Of a DNA stretch of 64,000 nt, positions 12,435 through 23,830 are shown piece after piece (position 1 is the first letter of the stretch; the number at the start of each line of letters is the position of its first letter). The translations under genes and the position numbers were made by a program. Under the pieces are notes generated by a model, which saw only the letters and a list, made by a program, of their open reading frames with translations, did not search any database and was not told where the DNA came from. The DNA comes from Anolis sagrei (Eukaryota; Chordata; Lepidosauria; Squamata; Anolidae), in NCBI RefSeq assembly GCF_037176765.1, contig NC_090023.1:108506366-108570365 (forward strand). Direction: 5' to 3'.

Positions 12435-13150
12435 CTTTATTTGTATGTCGCCTTATCTCCCCAAGGAGACTTGGCGGTTTCCAACATACAAGGCAAAACA
12501 TTCAATTGCCAGAAAGGAAAACCATACAGACAAATTAAAATGAACATCATAAAACATAAAAACCTTCTAAAACATACGCCAAAAAATTAAATCAATTTTT
12601 ATAGCTCCATCAGATGAGTTCAAAATACCAATGGCCAGGATTAGAAAATGAATGTGGCCAACTATAAAAAGGGCTGGTCAAGGGGTACTGCAACAGAGTA
12701 CCATAGGGCCGGGGAAGTGGATAAACTGCAGAACAGAGTACTATCTAATGGTCTTGGGAAAGGGCCTGGGGACTAATCATTCTCTGAAAACCTGGAACAT
12801 CCAGGTTTTCAGATCCTTTTGGAAGGAGGACAGTGTGGGGGCCTGCCTAATCTCTCTGGGGAGGGAGTTCCAGAGTTGGGGAGGCACCACCGAGAAGGCC
12901 CCAGTCCTCACCAACTGTGCTTGTGATGGTGGGAGCGAGAGCAGGGCCTCCCTGGCAGATCTTAGATCCCGTGTCGGTTCATAGGGGGGGGAGGGAATGT
13001 GATCACGAAGATAGGGGGAGCCCAAAGTATTTGGGGCTTTGCAGTTCATAAACTACACCTTGAATTGGGACCGGCAACTTATCACCAGCCATTGGAGCTG
13101 TTTTAATAGGGGCGTTGTGCGCTCCCTATAATTAGCAAGGCAACATTCCC
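12388..13150 (-). mobile_element. L2-type LINE 3' end, reverse strand
   Basis: On the - strand the frame 13049-12777 gives REALLSLPPSQAQLV, then GAFSVVPPQLWNSLPREI and KDLKTWMF, the L2 C-terminal block. Toward 12388 it runs through the 3' UTR into an (AAT)n tail (about 12389-12432 on the + strand). Confidence 0.75.
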
Positions 13151-13354
13151 AAGAGAAGAGAAATTCTGTCCCATGGGAGACAGTAGGGATGTTATAAGAG
13201 GAGCAAAGAAAGAGAGGAGGGGGTGAAGGCATGTAATGAACATGCTGATGTGGTGTTCCAGCTCTTCATGCACACTGGCTTTACATATGAAGAGCTGCAC
13301 TGCAATTCTATGCATGCTTATTGACAAGGAAGTCTAAGTTAGGTTTAGGGTGTA

Positions 13355-13440
13355 TCTACAAACTATAGAATTAATGCAGTTTGACACCACTTTAACTGCC
13401 AAGGCTTAATACTATGGAATAATGAGATTTGCAATTTGCA
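13355..13440. mobile_element. Short hAT-like MITE fragment
   Basis: It contains 'tagaattaatgcagtttgac' followed by 'ccactttaactgcc', one end of the family also present at 4668, 24008 and 38340. Confidence 0.6.
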
Positions 13441-14235
13441 CCAGTACTATTTGGTAGAAAACACTCAATTAAGACTATATTTCTTCTAAGTATGTTAGCA
13501 CTGCAATCTGAGTTTTTACACCAATATCATTTTAACATTTTCCTCCTGCAGCTGTTCACATCAGATCTTAAATGGAATTTATGGCAACAAAAATTGCTGT
13601 TTTCCCACCTTTCTTGCGAAAATGTGTATGGACTGAGGGAGTTGGAGAGTTTCAGTGACAACCTTCCCGTCTTCCACATTGTTTTCTATTGCCCCAACTA
13701 ATGGAAACATGCCATGATCTTTTTAACATAGCATTCTTAGGGTAATGTTGATGCTGCAGGCTGTTCCATGTTTGTATAACAATCTTATAAATGTCTGTAG
13801 TACAGCAGGAAATTTTATTTCCTGAAGCTATAAGTCACATGGAGATCAGACTACAAAATGAAAGCCAAAATTGTTATTACTGACAGTTTTCAACTTGCCT
13901 TAGTAACACTTTATGTTGAAATTTTATATAGAAAAATGGCTTTAATCTTGTGAAATATGCATGGTAGGTCTCTCTCTTTCCTTCTCTGAACTCAGTGGAA
14001 AACTTGGCTTCACACTTAATTAAAGAAATGTCAGCTAGTTACGGTAATTATGAGTTTCAACCAAGGAATTACAGCTGCAATTCACTTGCTGACAGAGGAA
14101 GCCACATTCAAAAGCTAGGTAGAACATGCATTACACATAGTAGCACTAGCCATTAAAATCATGCCACACCCAAAACAAAAGGCAGCAACAGCACATATGT
14201 ACACAGACATGCAAAGTGAGCAAATAAGAAAGTGA
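13441..14235. other. Intergenic, no gene recognised
   Basis: No repeat or exon recognised in this interval. Confidence 0.4.
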
Positions 14236-14384
14236 GACCCTTTCTACATTGCCATATAATCCAGAATATCAAAACAGAGAATCCACATTATCTGCTCTGA
14301 ACTGGATTATCTTAGTCTACACTGCCATATAATCCAGTTCAAAGCAGATAATCTGGATTTTATACAACTGTGTAGAAGGTGCCT
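14236..14384. mobile_element. Foldback MITE (CATATAATCCAG family)
   Basis: The left end 'ctacattgccatataatcca' is inverted at the right end, and an internal inverted copy 'ctacactgccatataatcca' is present, so the whole folds into a hairpin. A better preserved relative lies at 31469-31617 inside GRTP1 intron 1. No coding capacity; probably hAT-derived. Confidence 0.7.
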
Positions 14385-16085
14385 TGGTGATTTTAGGGAG
14401 TATGCCAAGCACTGGGTGAAATACCTCTTGTGCTTCTCACACGCTGGGCCTGTGGCAATTGCCTATTAACAGAATGTGCTCTCTATATGCCCAGTGGGAC
14501 GCCAGGGTGCCTCAGCTGAGAGGCCCTATGAATTTCCCTATACAAAGTCTTTAGAAGCTTAGAAAGTTTAACAAAGTTCTTTATTGGTGCTTAAGTCTTC
14601 AACAAATCAATTGAATACTTCTTAGATCTTCAACACACAGACTAAACACTTCAAAACTCAAGAAAATTGGTGGCTTTCTTAACTTGCACACAAAGGACAG
14701 GCAACTTGCTTTATGAACTGTTTCTTTCTTCTATAAGGGAAATCCTTTGACCACTCCCTGGGCAATCTGCTTTTTAGGCTTTGCTGGCATGGAGCCCCTA
14801 CTCCGGTTCCAATTTGCTTTATGGTTAGCCCAAGTGGTCCTTACCAGGGAAAGTCTCTGTGTAGATTTTCCAAGACGAAGGAAGTTCTTTTCCTTCCAGC
14901 AAGGCTGGCTGTTTTTCCCCTCTTTTCCAGTGAAGGCTGCCTGTAGAGCTGTGGAACTATATTCCCCCAGCAAGAGCTGCAAGACTGTATTCCCCAGCAA
15001 AAGCTGTAGGACTGTTTTCCCCAGAAGCTGTGGGAAATGAAGCTTTCTACAGGTGGGAGAAATTCACACGTCCTGTAAGAAAGGCTTCACTGTACAAACT
15101 GAGTGCAAATGCAAGAAAGTTGGGTTTAATTTTTCCTATTAGCCCTGAAATTCTTTGGAGCCATATTCACAGTGTGCTGTGAGGCTGTAAGGAAAAGAAC
15201 TTAATGTAAACAATCTTCACATCTTGGACACATCCAAAACAATGTATAAGATCAATTCTGGGTCATGTCATTATGGGTCCATGGGGATGATTGTTTGAAC
15301 CACTTTTTTAATTAAACTATTACCACGTTAAAGACATTAGCTGGCATTCTGCATTGTCTAGAGTTATGGATCTGTAACTGCTCCATGTTTTATGTATTCA
15401 TGATCAGGACATTATTTTCATGATCACAAATGTCCCCCCAAATCTCATCCTAAACACCAGGGAGCCATTCCATATAGAAGGTGGTGATTCAGAGTGATAT
15501 AGACAGCCCTCCCTGAATCTGTTGTAAATGCCATGATAGGATCTCAGCCACTGTGCATTGTCAAAGTGTGCAATTGCTTATAAGTTTATTGCCTAATTAA
15601 TTGTTTTGATGGGCAAATTTCTGCTCAGAAAAGAACAGTCTTGTCATCAAACAACATGAAAAAGGACATTTTGGTTCATGCAATCCCAGGACCTTTTATT
15701 TACATAAAAGTTGATGGATCAAGGGAGGTCTAATAAGTATATTCAATGTTAGTTCAGAGAACAGAATGCCCTTTAATTATCTACCCTGTCTAGAAACATT
15801 TGCAAGCAAACAATGGTCCCCTTCATGGACTCAATGATCATGTGAAAAAATATTCAATGGCCCCTTCTCATTGGGACTTTCTCTCCATGCTGACATTCTC
15901 ACTCAGCAGTGTCATTGGATGGGATCAAAGGTAAAGAACTACCACTATTGACTCTTCTTTATGAATAAACTTAGCAATTACACAGGACAGCCTTCTCCTC
16001 TGTTTGATATTTTGATGTAGGCAAACTTCTTCCACTTCAAACAAACCTTTTATGGCCTTAGGATTGTTCTAGGTTGCAAATTATT
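14385..16085. other. Intergenic; short VNTR at 14945-15045
   Basis: A 25-27-bp unit ('ctgcaagactgtattcccca' type) repeats about three times at 14945-15045. The region 14500-15060 may be part of an unrecognised interspersed repeat. The rest shows nothing I can name. Confidence 0.4.
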
Positions 16086-16089
16086 GGAA

Positions 16090-16285
16090 GGCACAGTGAG
16101 CCAATGTAATGTCGTAGTCTGAGTGCTGGACTACAGTTCTTGAAACAAGGGTTTGAATTCCTGTTTGTTCATCTACTGGGTGATCTTGGGCAAGTCACAC
16201 ACTCTCAGCCTCAAAGGAAAAACCCACTTTGACCAACTTTGCCTAAGAATTGTCATAAGTCGGAAATGACTGGAAGGCATATCAG
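16090..16285 (+). mobile_element. MIR-like tRNA SINE
   Basis: The head is 'tgtcgtagtctgagtgctgga', followed by 'ttgggcaagtcacacactctcagcctc' in part, and the tail 'gtcggaaatgactggaaggc'. It is the most complete copy of this family in the window. Confidence 0.65.
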
Positions 16286-16502
16286 CAACAACGATCATTA
16301 CTTGTCTGCTAGCATTCTATATTCAAATGTGTTATATGGGCCAGAACCCAGTTGAATACTTCCGCCCTGGTTCCACTGGTTCAACCAGAATTGGAGCCTG
16401 CCTTGCAACCTGCAGCTCACTTTCTTTCAGATTTAAACTAGCCTGTTTTCAAACACTAATAATGTTATCCTGCTAGCAAGTGAAATGTCAGGGTAGGAGC
16501 CA

Positions 16503-16642
16503 ACAAAATACAAGGGCAACAAACAAACATGATAATATCAACTTGCGGTGGAAGGGATTCTTTTGTATCAAGTACTGTACAAAAGAATCCCTTCCACCGC
16601 AAGTTGATATTATCATGTTTGTTTGTTGCCCTTGTATTTTGT
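16503..16642. repeat. Perfect 65-bp inverted repeat with 10-nt loop
   Basis: The left arm (16503-16567) and right arm (16578-16642) are exact reverse complements over all 65 positions that I compared; the loop is 'tcaagtactg'. The arms contain 'ggcaacaaacaaacatgata' and its complement. The right arm runs straight into the 3' end of the reverse-oriented SINE at 16642. Perfect arms suggest a young event or gene conversion. If transcribed it would form a long perfect hairpin. Confidence 0.9.
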
Positions 16643-16886
16643 GTCAGGAACGACTTGAGAAACTGCAAGTCACTTCTGGTGTAAGAGAATTGGTCGCCTG
16701 CAAGGTCGCCTGCCCAGGGGACGCCCGGATGTTTTACCATCCTGTGGGACGCTTCTCTCATGTTCCCACATGAGAAGCTGGAGCTGACAGATGGGAGCTC
16801 ACCCCACTCTCCAGATTTGAACCGCCAATCTTTCAGTCAGCAGTCCTGCTGGCACAAGGGTTTAACCCATTGCACCACCAGGGGCT
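16642..16886 (-). mobile_element. tRNA-derived short SINE, reverse
   Basis: Read on the - strand it begins 'ggagcccctggtggtgcaat', has a head of the ACCCTTGTGCCAGCAGGAC type, and ends with 'acttgcagtttctcaagtcg' and a short tail. It abuts the perfect palindrome. Confidence 0.85.
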
Positions 16887-18580
16887 CCAATCATTTCTCT
16901 GATGCACTATAATTGAAAAAACTATACTTGCTTCCTATCTTAACTTTAAAAAAATACCTTTATTGAATTCAAAGAGATATCAGTAACAAATAAAACAACC
17001 AGAAAAATACAAAAGCAAAGCCACACACAATAATAAAATGCATACGAAACAAACAAAACACTAAACACCTTAAAATAATTAAACAAAGAAAGAAACAATT
17101 TGGTGGGTGGGGGTGGGGGTGCTGCTTGATTGGGATTATAATGGAAGTCAAATGTTACCAGCAACAGGAAATCCAAGCCCAAATCTGGGATCAGCAATTG
17201 GGTAGAGAAGACAGGTATAGGCAAGGAAGTATGTTGATCTCTCAGAGATATTTAGGCAAATACATGCAAATAAGCTCCACTGAACACCTAAAGGCTGAGT
17301 GCTTGCACCTCTGTTGTGAAGTGAGTAAGTCTATGGAAATTATGCTTTATTGGAGGGGTAAGGGATTCCTTTTCAAGCACAACATTGGAAAAGTGGACTG
17401 GGGTCTAGCAAAAGATGGAAGGACACAAGGCTAGGTGATAACAAAAGGGGTGTTGTTATAGGGGTGCAAAATGAGGCATTGCCCCTCCAAATGATAATTT
17501 TGTTCAGATTTCTAGCATTACAGAGAAGGAGATGTTGAAAATGGTTCACACTTAGAATTCTAACATTTGCTGTATTCTTATTTCCTTGGTAATGTTGTCT
17601 GCACTTATTTCTGAATGCTCAACTGAAAGCTTAAGACCAATGCTAGAAATTCTGGGAGTAAAGAAAATTGTCATAGGAGATAGAATTCTTATTTGGAGGG
17701 CAGTGCTCTAATTTTGATGTCCCTTCTAACTGATATAAATCTTACTATACACACAAGCACCCAGCTTTCATGTACAACACAAAATTTCCCAGTCCAAAAA
17801 CTGGCATTCCTACTCTGTTAAAAGGTCTCCTAACCAAATATCACATCAATGCAAAACCTGTCAAGGCTTTAAATAGTCTGTTTTAATGTGATTTTGACAG
17901 CCTTGTTTAAATAGCACAGGCCACCAAAATAATTTCTTGATGTCTTGGTTTTTATGCTTATTCCTGGAGTAATTTGGGGCACTGATTCCCAAAATTGCAT
18001 TGGATAGACTGCATCAGTTCTAGTTTCTTAGATATTGTTATCTTGATTCTTAATGGGCAAGCAGATGGTGACTTGTTTATGCCATACGTTCTATATCTCA
18101 AAAACTACAGCTGATAGAAGGAAACGGGTGCCATTTTTTGGAACTAGCGGGTAAAATATATACAGATACAGATTTAACATTTGAGACACCAAAATGTGTT
18201 GGGCAGTGTAATTGTTATGTTTAATTCTATTTTAATATTTATTTTTGTATTTATTAAATTGTATTCTTTTAGAGGTTTTGAGCCCTTTGTGAACCTCCTC
18301 AATCAAGAGAGAAAAGTAGGACATAAACAGCCGCAACAACAATTTTCTCTTATCAGAAAGAATGAGTCACATAAAAAACATCCATTGGATGGATTTGGCC
18401 TATGGAGTTGAAAGTCTTCCCTTTCCTACTTTTTTAAACATCATGTGGTTCCATCCAGAACAAACAAGGTATGACACAGTCCCATGTATTCTCGTTACAC
18501 TCAAGTTTTACATGGGAGAAGCAATGAATCTCAAAAGTAATATCATTTAGCTATGTTTATATCAAGAGTTACAGTATATA
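16887..18580. other. Intergenic; old hAT/Charlie-like piece near 17965-18175
   Basis: The interval 16938-17100 is A-rich in a way that suggests a reverse L1 3' UTR, unproven. At about 17965-18175 the phrase 'aaaattgcattggatagact' matches the interior of the Charlie-like element at 48105-48455. No gene recognised. Confidence 0.4.
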
Positions 18581-18584
18581 GGGC

Positions 18585-19595
18585 TGGATTCAAAACAACG
18601 GGGATTTAAAAATCCATAACCACAGCCATCTAAAACGCAGACATGTGCTTTTCACCTTAAGAACAGGCAAGTATCTCGAGCTCTGAGGATTACTTGGGAA
18701 GGAATCCCACTGGAGCATTGCAGCACACCCAAATACCTGGGAGTTACCCTGGACTGTTCTCTGACCTACAAGAAGCACTGCTTGAATATCAAGCAAAAAG
18801 TGGGTGCTAGAAACAATATCATATGAAAGCTGACTGGTACAACCTGGGGATCACAACCAGATACAATGAAGACATCTGCCCTTGTGCTTTGATACTCTGT
18901 TGCTGAATATGCATCTCATCACATTAAAACAGTAGATATGACTCTTAATGAGACATGCCACATTATCACAGGATGTTACGCCAAACACTGTTGGAGAAAT
19001 TATACTGTTTAACCGGTGTTGCACCACCTGACATCTGTCGAGAAGTGGTAGCCAATAATGAAAGGACCAAGGCATTGCCATCTCCGGCCCATCCCCGGTT
19101 CGGATATCAGCCAGCATGCCAATGACTTAAATCAAGAAACAGCTTCCTAAGTTCTACAGAGATGCTCACAAGAACACCTCAGCAAGCGAGAATCCAAAAG
19201 TGGCAGGCTAAAACCTGGAACCTCAAGCCACGGCTGAAACCAAATGAGAGACTACCCCCTGGACACACAGAAGACTGGGCAACTTGGAAGGCATTGAATA
19301 GACTCCACTCTGGCACCATGAGATGCAGAGCCAACAGGAGAAATTAGGCTACAAAGTGGAGTCCACAACATGCAAGCGAGGAGAAGAGCAAATCACAGAC
19401 CACCTACTACAATGCAGTCTGAGCCCTGTCACATGCACAATGGAGGACCTTCTTATAGCAACACCAGAAGCACTTGAAGTGGGCAGCTTCTGATCAAAGG
19501 AAATTTAGCAGAATGCCAAGTTTTTAACTTTGTGTTTTTAATATATATTATAACTGTATTCTCATTTGCTTCTGATACAATAAATTAAAAAATAC
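18585..19595 (+). mobile_element. LINE 3' end, clade uncertain
   Basis: Broken frames give pieces of a non-LTR retrotransposon protein C-terminus: YLGVTLDCSLTYKKHCLNIK, ALVL..TLLLNMHLITLKQ and a Cys-containing end. The 3' UTR ends near 'tctgatacaataaattaaaa'. A second copy of only the 3' end lies at 39955-40162 and shares 'caatgcagtctgagccctg' and 'acaatggaggaccttctt'. I cannot place the clade with confidence. Confidence 0.6.
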
Positions 19596-20149
19596 CACAA
19601 TATATTTTCAATATTTATTATTTGACAAATTAAAATAATCCAAATACGTATAAGAGCAATTCTGCTTTTATTAAAAGTGTGACCTGTTTGTGCCGTGGAC
19701 CCTTACGCAGTTCACCTTGCGTGTGAGAGCATCACAAATGTACAGAGCTTACTGTCCTTATCTTGTGCCAGAAGCTTACAAACTCTGCTTTTACCATGAG
19801 TGAAATGTTGCTATCCAGAGGTCATCTATTTCAGAAACAGGAAAATTCTTAAGCTACTTAAAAACCGATCTTGGTTCTTACTGATCTTGGGCAGTCCCTG
19901 ATGAGCCTAATCCTCTGGGATTTGGGGCAGGACACCAGGGCTGTCTTGGCCAGATAGTAAGCTAATATTATCAAAACCTGGAGGCAAAGTCCTTTAGCAG
20001 GAAGATATCTGTATATTTGTGCTCTTCGGAACCTACTATTGCTATGGTGCCAACAACTCACAAATGAACCATGAAAGGCGAAAGCAATTTGTAGCATTGT
20101 TTCTAGGTTTTCTGCTATTTTAAAAAGGTTATACAATCAGATTTTTTCA
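19596..20149. other. Intergenic, nothing recognised
   Basis: No repeat or exon recognised. Confidence 0.4.
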
Positions 20150-20290
20150 GAGTTTGTTGTGTGCCTTCAAGTCCTGATCCTAAGGCAATTTCATCACAGG
20201 GTTTTTGCAAAGGCTTGATGTTGTGTTCCTCTGAGGCTGAGAGTGTGTGACTTGCATCAGGTCACTCAGTGCATTTCCATGACTTACTGA
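20150..20290 (-). mobile_element. MIR-like tRNA SINE fragment
   Basis: It contains 'ttgttgtgtgccttcaagtc' and 'ctctgaggctgagagtgtgtgac' in part, the reverse complement of the family orientation seen at 16090-16285. Confidence 0.6.
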
Positions 20291-20439
20291 TGTAAAACCT
20301 CTGGGTGAACTCTGCATTTATGTTAATGGGTTTATGTTAATCAGCTCAAAATCTAATTCAATTGCATTTATGTTGCACAGGAAGGAAAGTGACTATTAAG
20401 TTGAATGGCTGTTAAATGTTTGAGCTAAATGCATGCTTT

Positions 20440-20935
20440 AAAAAGCCTTAATGGAATGAAGCAGAAACCCACGTGGACACCGTATATTATTTGAGAACAC
20501 AGAAATGCTGGACCACTCTAACAACCACTATGTCAGACTACACAGACAAGCCACTGAAATCCACAAGTATGCGGACAATTTCAACAGAAAGGAGAAACCC
20601 GTGAAAATGAACAAATTCTGGCTACCAGTATTTAAATAAACTCTAAAATCAAGACAGTAAATAAAGAGAAACATTCAAACAATAAGGGAATTCCTGACAT
20701 GAAACAATCAGGGCCAGCTAACACCTCCCAAAAAAGGACTCTCCCAGGCAGGAAGCAGCCAGTCTTTGAAGCTGCAAGGCCATTCAACGCTAATCAAGGT
20801 GGCCAATTGCAACATTCACACCTGCCTCAAATAGACAAGAGTTCTTTCTCTCACCCTGGACATTTCACAGATATATATACCTCACTTGCCCTTTCCCACA
20901 CCTGGATTTGATAATCCCATCATCTTGGACAATTA
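20440..20935 (+). mobile_element. Penelope-like element 3' fragment
   Basis: The start reads as LFENTEMLDHSNNHYVRLHR in decayed form, part of the C-terminal endonuclease region of a Penelope-like element, followed by its 3' region ('gggccagctaacacctccca', 'tcacaccctggacatttcac' type) to about 20935. Homologous pieces occur at 26.6, 34.2, 41.0, 42.8, 57.2 and 62.8 kb. Confidence 0.65.
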
Positions 20936-20984
20936 TCTGTATGGAACACAATGGGTCACTCATCCAGCCTGCCCCCCCCCCTTG

Positions 20985-22905
20985 AATGTGATTTTCCTGC
21001 TTCCTGGCAGGGGATTGGACCAGATGGCCTATGAGATCTCTTCCAACTCTATGATTCTACATTAAACATTAGGAAGAACTTCCTAACCGTGAGAGCTGTT
21101 CAGCAGTGGAACTCTCTGCCCTGGAGTGTGGCGGAGGCTCCTTCTCCGGAGGCTTTTAAACTGAGGCTGGATGATCATCTGTCAGGTGTGGTTTAATTGT
21201 GCCTTTCCTGCTTGGGAGGTGGTTTGGCTGGATGACTGGGATGGTCTCCTCCAATTCTACAATTCTACATGAACATTAGGAAAAACTTTTTGGCGGAGGG
21301 TGCTTTGAATGCGATTTTCCTGCTCCCTGGCAGAGGATTGGACTGGATGACCCACGAGATCTCTTCCAACTCTATGATTCTACATGAACATTGGGAAGAA
21401 CTGGGCTGGATGGCCATCTGTCAGGGGTGCTTTGATTGTGCCTTTCCTGCATGGGAGGTGGCTGGGCCGAAATGCCCATGAGGTCTCTTCCAACTCTTAT
21501 GATTCTATGTGAACATTAGGAAGAACTTCCTGAAGGTGAGAGCTGTCCAACAATGGACCTCTCTGCCTCAGAGTGTGGTGGAAGCCCATTCCTCAGAGGC
21601 TTTTAAGCAGAGGCTGGATGGCAATCTGTCAGGGTTGCTTTAATTGTGCCTTTCCTGCATGGGAGGTGTTTGGACTGGATGGCCCACGAGGTCTCTTCCA
21701 ACTCTTATGATTCTACGTAAACATTAGGAATAACTGGGTTGTTGTAGGTTTTCAGGCTATCTGCCCATGTCCTAGAAGCTGCATCTATGGCAGGCATCCT
21801 CAGAGGTTGTGAGGTCTGTTGGAAACTAGGAAAATTGGGTTTATATATCTGTGAAAAGTCCAGGGTGGGAGAAAGAACTCTTATCTGTTGGAGCTAGGTG
21901 TGAATGTTTCAATTGGCAGCCTTGATCAGCATTTGATGGCCTGACAGTTTTTAGGTGTACTTTGTTACTGCCTGGGGAAATTCTTTGTTGAGAGAAGAAC
22001 TTCCTGACAAGAGCTGTTCAACAATGGAACTCTCTGCCTCAGAGTGTGGTGGAAGCTCCTTCTTCGGAGGCTTTTAAGCAGAGGCTGGATGGCCATCTGT
22101 CGGGGGTGTTTTGATTGTGCCTTTCCTGCAAGTGAGGTGGTTGGGCCGAATGGCAGGAGGGTTTTTTCCAGTTCTATGATTCTACATGAACATTAGGAAG
22201 AACTTCCTGACGATGAGAGCTGTCCAACAATGGACCTCTCCGTTCCTTAGAGGCTTTTAAACAGAGGCTGGATTGCCATCTGTCGGGTGTGCTTTGATTG
22301 TGCCTCTCCTGTGTGGGATGTGGTTAGACTGGATGGCCCATGAGGTCTCTTCCAACTCTTATGACTCTATGTGAACATCAGGAAGAACTTCCTGACGGTG
22401 AGAGCTGTCCAACAATGGTCCTTTCTGCCTCAGAGTGTGGTAGAAGCCCTTTCCTCAGAGGTTTTTAAGCAGAGGCTGGATGGCCATCTGTCGGGGGTGC
22501 TTTGATTGTGCCTTTCCTGCGTGGAATATGGTTGGACTGGATAGCCCATGAGGTCTCTTTCAACTCTTATGACTCTATGCGAACATCAGGAAGAAATTCC
22601 TGATGGTGAGAGGTGCCCAACAATGGACCTCTCTGCCTCAGAGTGTGGTAGAAGCCCATTCCTCAGAGGCTTTTCCTGCTTGGGAGGTAGTTGGTCCAGA
22701 TGGCTCATGAGGTCTCTTCCAACTCTTATGATTCTACGTGAACATTAGGAAGAACTTCCTGATGGTGAAAGCTGACCAACAATGGACCTCTCTGCCTCAG
22801 AGTGTGGTGGAAGCTCCTTCCTCAGAGGCTTTTAAGCAGAGGCCGGATTGCCATCTGTCGGGCCTTTCCTGCATGGGAGGTAGTTGGTCTGGATGCCTGG
22901 ATTGT
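20985..22905 (+). repeat. Tandem array of CR1 LINE 3'-end units
   Basis: About ten head-to-tail units, 115-210 bp each, start with 'aacattaggaagaacttcct' and end with 'tcttccaactcttatgattc'. Approximate unit starts are 21064, 21270, 21385, 21508, 21719 (interrupted), 22188, 22375, 22580 and 22740, with a partial unit at 20985. Each corresponds to the last codons (NFLTVRAVQQWNSLPxSVVE type) plus the 3' UTR of a CR1 LINE, as seen unrepeated at 35727-36195. Some units have internal deletions. A Penelope-like fragment sits inside the sixth unit. The array ends about 0.5 kb before the GRTP1 CpG island. Confidence 0.85.
21737..21990 (-). mobile_element. Penelope-like 3'-end fragment inside the array
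   Basis: It begins 'gttgttgtaggttttcaggc' and continues 'aggcatcctcagaggttgtgagg' in part, the reverse strand of the Penelope 3' region. CR1 unit sequence resumes at about 21991 ('agaagaacttcctgacaaga'), so this is an insertion into the array. Confidence 0.7.
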
Positions 22906-23379
22906 CTCTTAGGTTCCTTACTTACTTAGGTGATCTCTAGTTGGCTGAGTAGGATAGTCTTCCAGGATCAGTTTTCTGGTGGATCCCTAGGTGACTGTGG
23001 AGCCCTATTCTTGATCTGCATCTTCTCCCACAGTGGGGGCATTGGTTTCCAAGAGGATGGCGGTCTCGGTCGGGGTTGGCTTGACACGCCTTCCTCTTGG
23101 CACTTTCTCTCTTTTGCCCTCCATTCGTGCCTCTTCAAATTCTGCAGCACTGCTGGTCACAGCTGACCTCCAGAGATTTTAAGGCTGGCTTTGAGCCCAT
23201 CTTTAAATCTCTTTTCCTGCCCACCAACATTCCGTTCTCCGTTCTTGAGTTCAGAGTAGAGCAACTCTAGGTAGCTCTTCATGAGCCTCCTAGGGTGGCT
23301 TTCTCGAGCTCAGGGATGGTTTGGTCAGTCCCTTTGAAGCCCTGCCTGGAGACCCTGGGTAATTCCCACTCCCAAGTCT
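22906..23379. other. Upstream flank of GRTP1
   Basis: The interval moves from repeat to moderately GC-rich sequence. No transcription-factor site can be named with confidence. Confidence 0.4.
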
Positions 23380-23830
23380 TGACTGGGATGCTCCTGAGGG
23401 CCCAAGGCCAGATTTGCCGGCGGCTTTTCCCCTTTAAGCCCCGTCCAAGGCTTGAGGGAGGGGAGGCCCGTTCCTTTGGGAAGCGCCCCTTCCTCCTTAA
23501 AGGGCCAGGCAGGGCAGGCTGTGCTTTTGCCAAGCGCTCTCCTCCTCCTCCTCTTGCTCCTGCCTCTCCCTCTCTTGCCACCCAAAGCCTGGCGCTTCCG
23601 AGGAGACGGAGGAGGAGCCCAGAGGAGGACGCCTCGCCTCTTTCTGGTCCCGGCGAAGGGACTTTGGCTCCTCTTCCTCACAAGAAAGGCCGGGAGGACG
23701 GAGGAAGAGGAGGAGGAAGAGGGGCTCCCCCAATTCTGTGCTGGAGGAGCCCCCCGGACCCTTTCCCCATGGAGCCGGAGGACGCGCGGCGAGCCAAGCA
23801 AGAGACCCGCGACAGCAACGTCCACAGGTA
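23380..23830 (+). promoter_or_regulatory. GRTP1: CpG-rich promoter region of GRTP1
   Basis: CpG dinucleotides are dense (for example 'tttgccggcggcttttcccc', 'gacgcctcgcctc', 'ggacgcgcggcgagcc') in a window whose remainder is A/T-rich and CpG-poor. The island covers the presumed 5' UTR and exon 1, and there is no obvious TATA box, as usual for a broadly expressed gene. The exact transcription start cannot be read from sequence alone. Confidence 0.75.
23769..23827 (+). CDS. GRTP1: GRTP1 exon 1 (start codon)
   Basis: The exon encodes MEPEDARRAKQETRDSNVH plus two bases of Arg20, then donor AG|gtagct. The ATG (context ccccATGg) gives a length like mammalian GRTP1 and phase 2 joins exon 2 exactly. 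The N-terminus is poorly conserved, so this is the least certain exon. The frame stays open upstream to 23295, but that extension is low-complexity translation of CpG-rich 5' UTR. Confidence 0.8.

Noticed and set aside
14500-15060. Possible LTR or other retroelement fragment
   Set aside because: It looks repeat-like but I could not identify ends, family or a partner copy in the window.
16465-16773. Two mirror open frames of 97-98 codons
   Set aside because: They are both translations of the perfect palindrome and the adjoining SINE.
1-20900. Hidden exons of a neighbouring gene
   Set aside because: None of the open frames in the intergenic part showed a recognisable domain together with splice signals; the clear matches were LINE proteins.
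20985-22905. CRISPR-like or coding repeat array
   Set aside because: Units are contiguous without unique spacers and match the CR1 3' end; the genome is a vertebrate's.
23295-23768. Upstream in-frame ATG extending GRTP1 by 158 residues
   Set aside because: The extension has no resemblance to the GRTP1 N-terminus and would make the protein far longer than in mammals.
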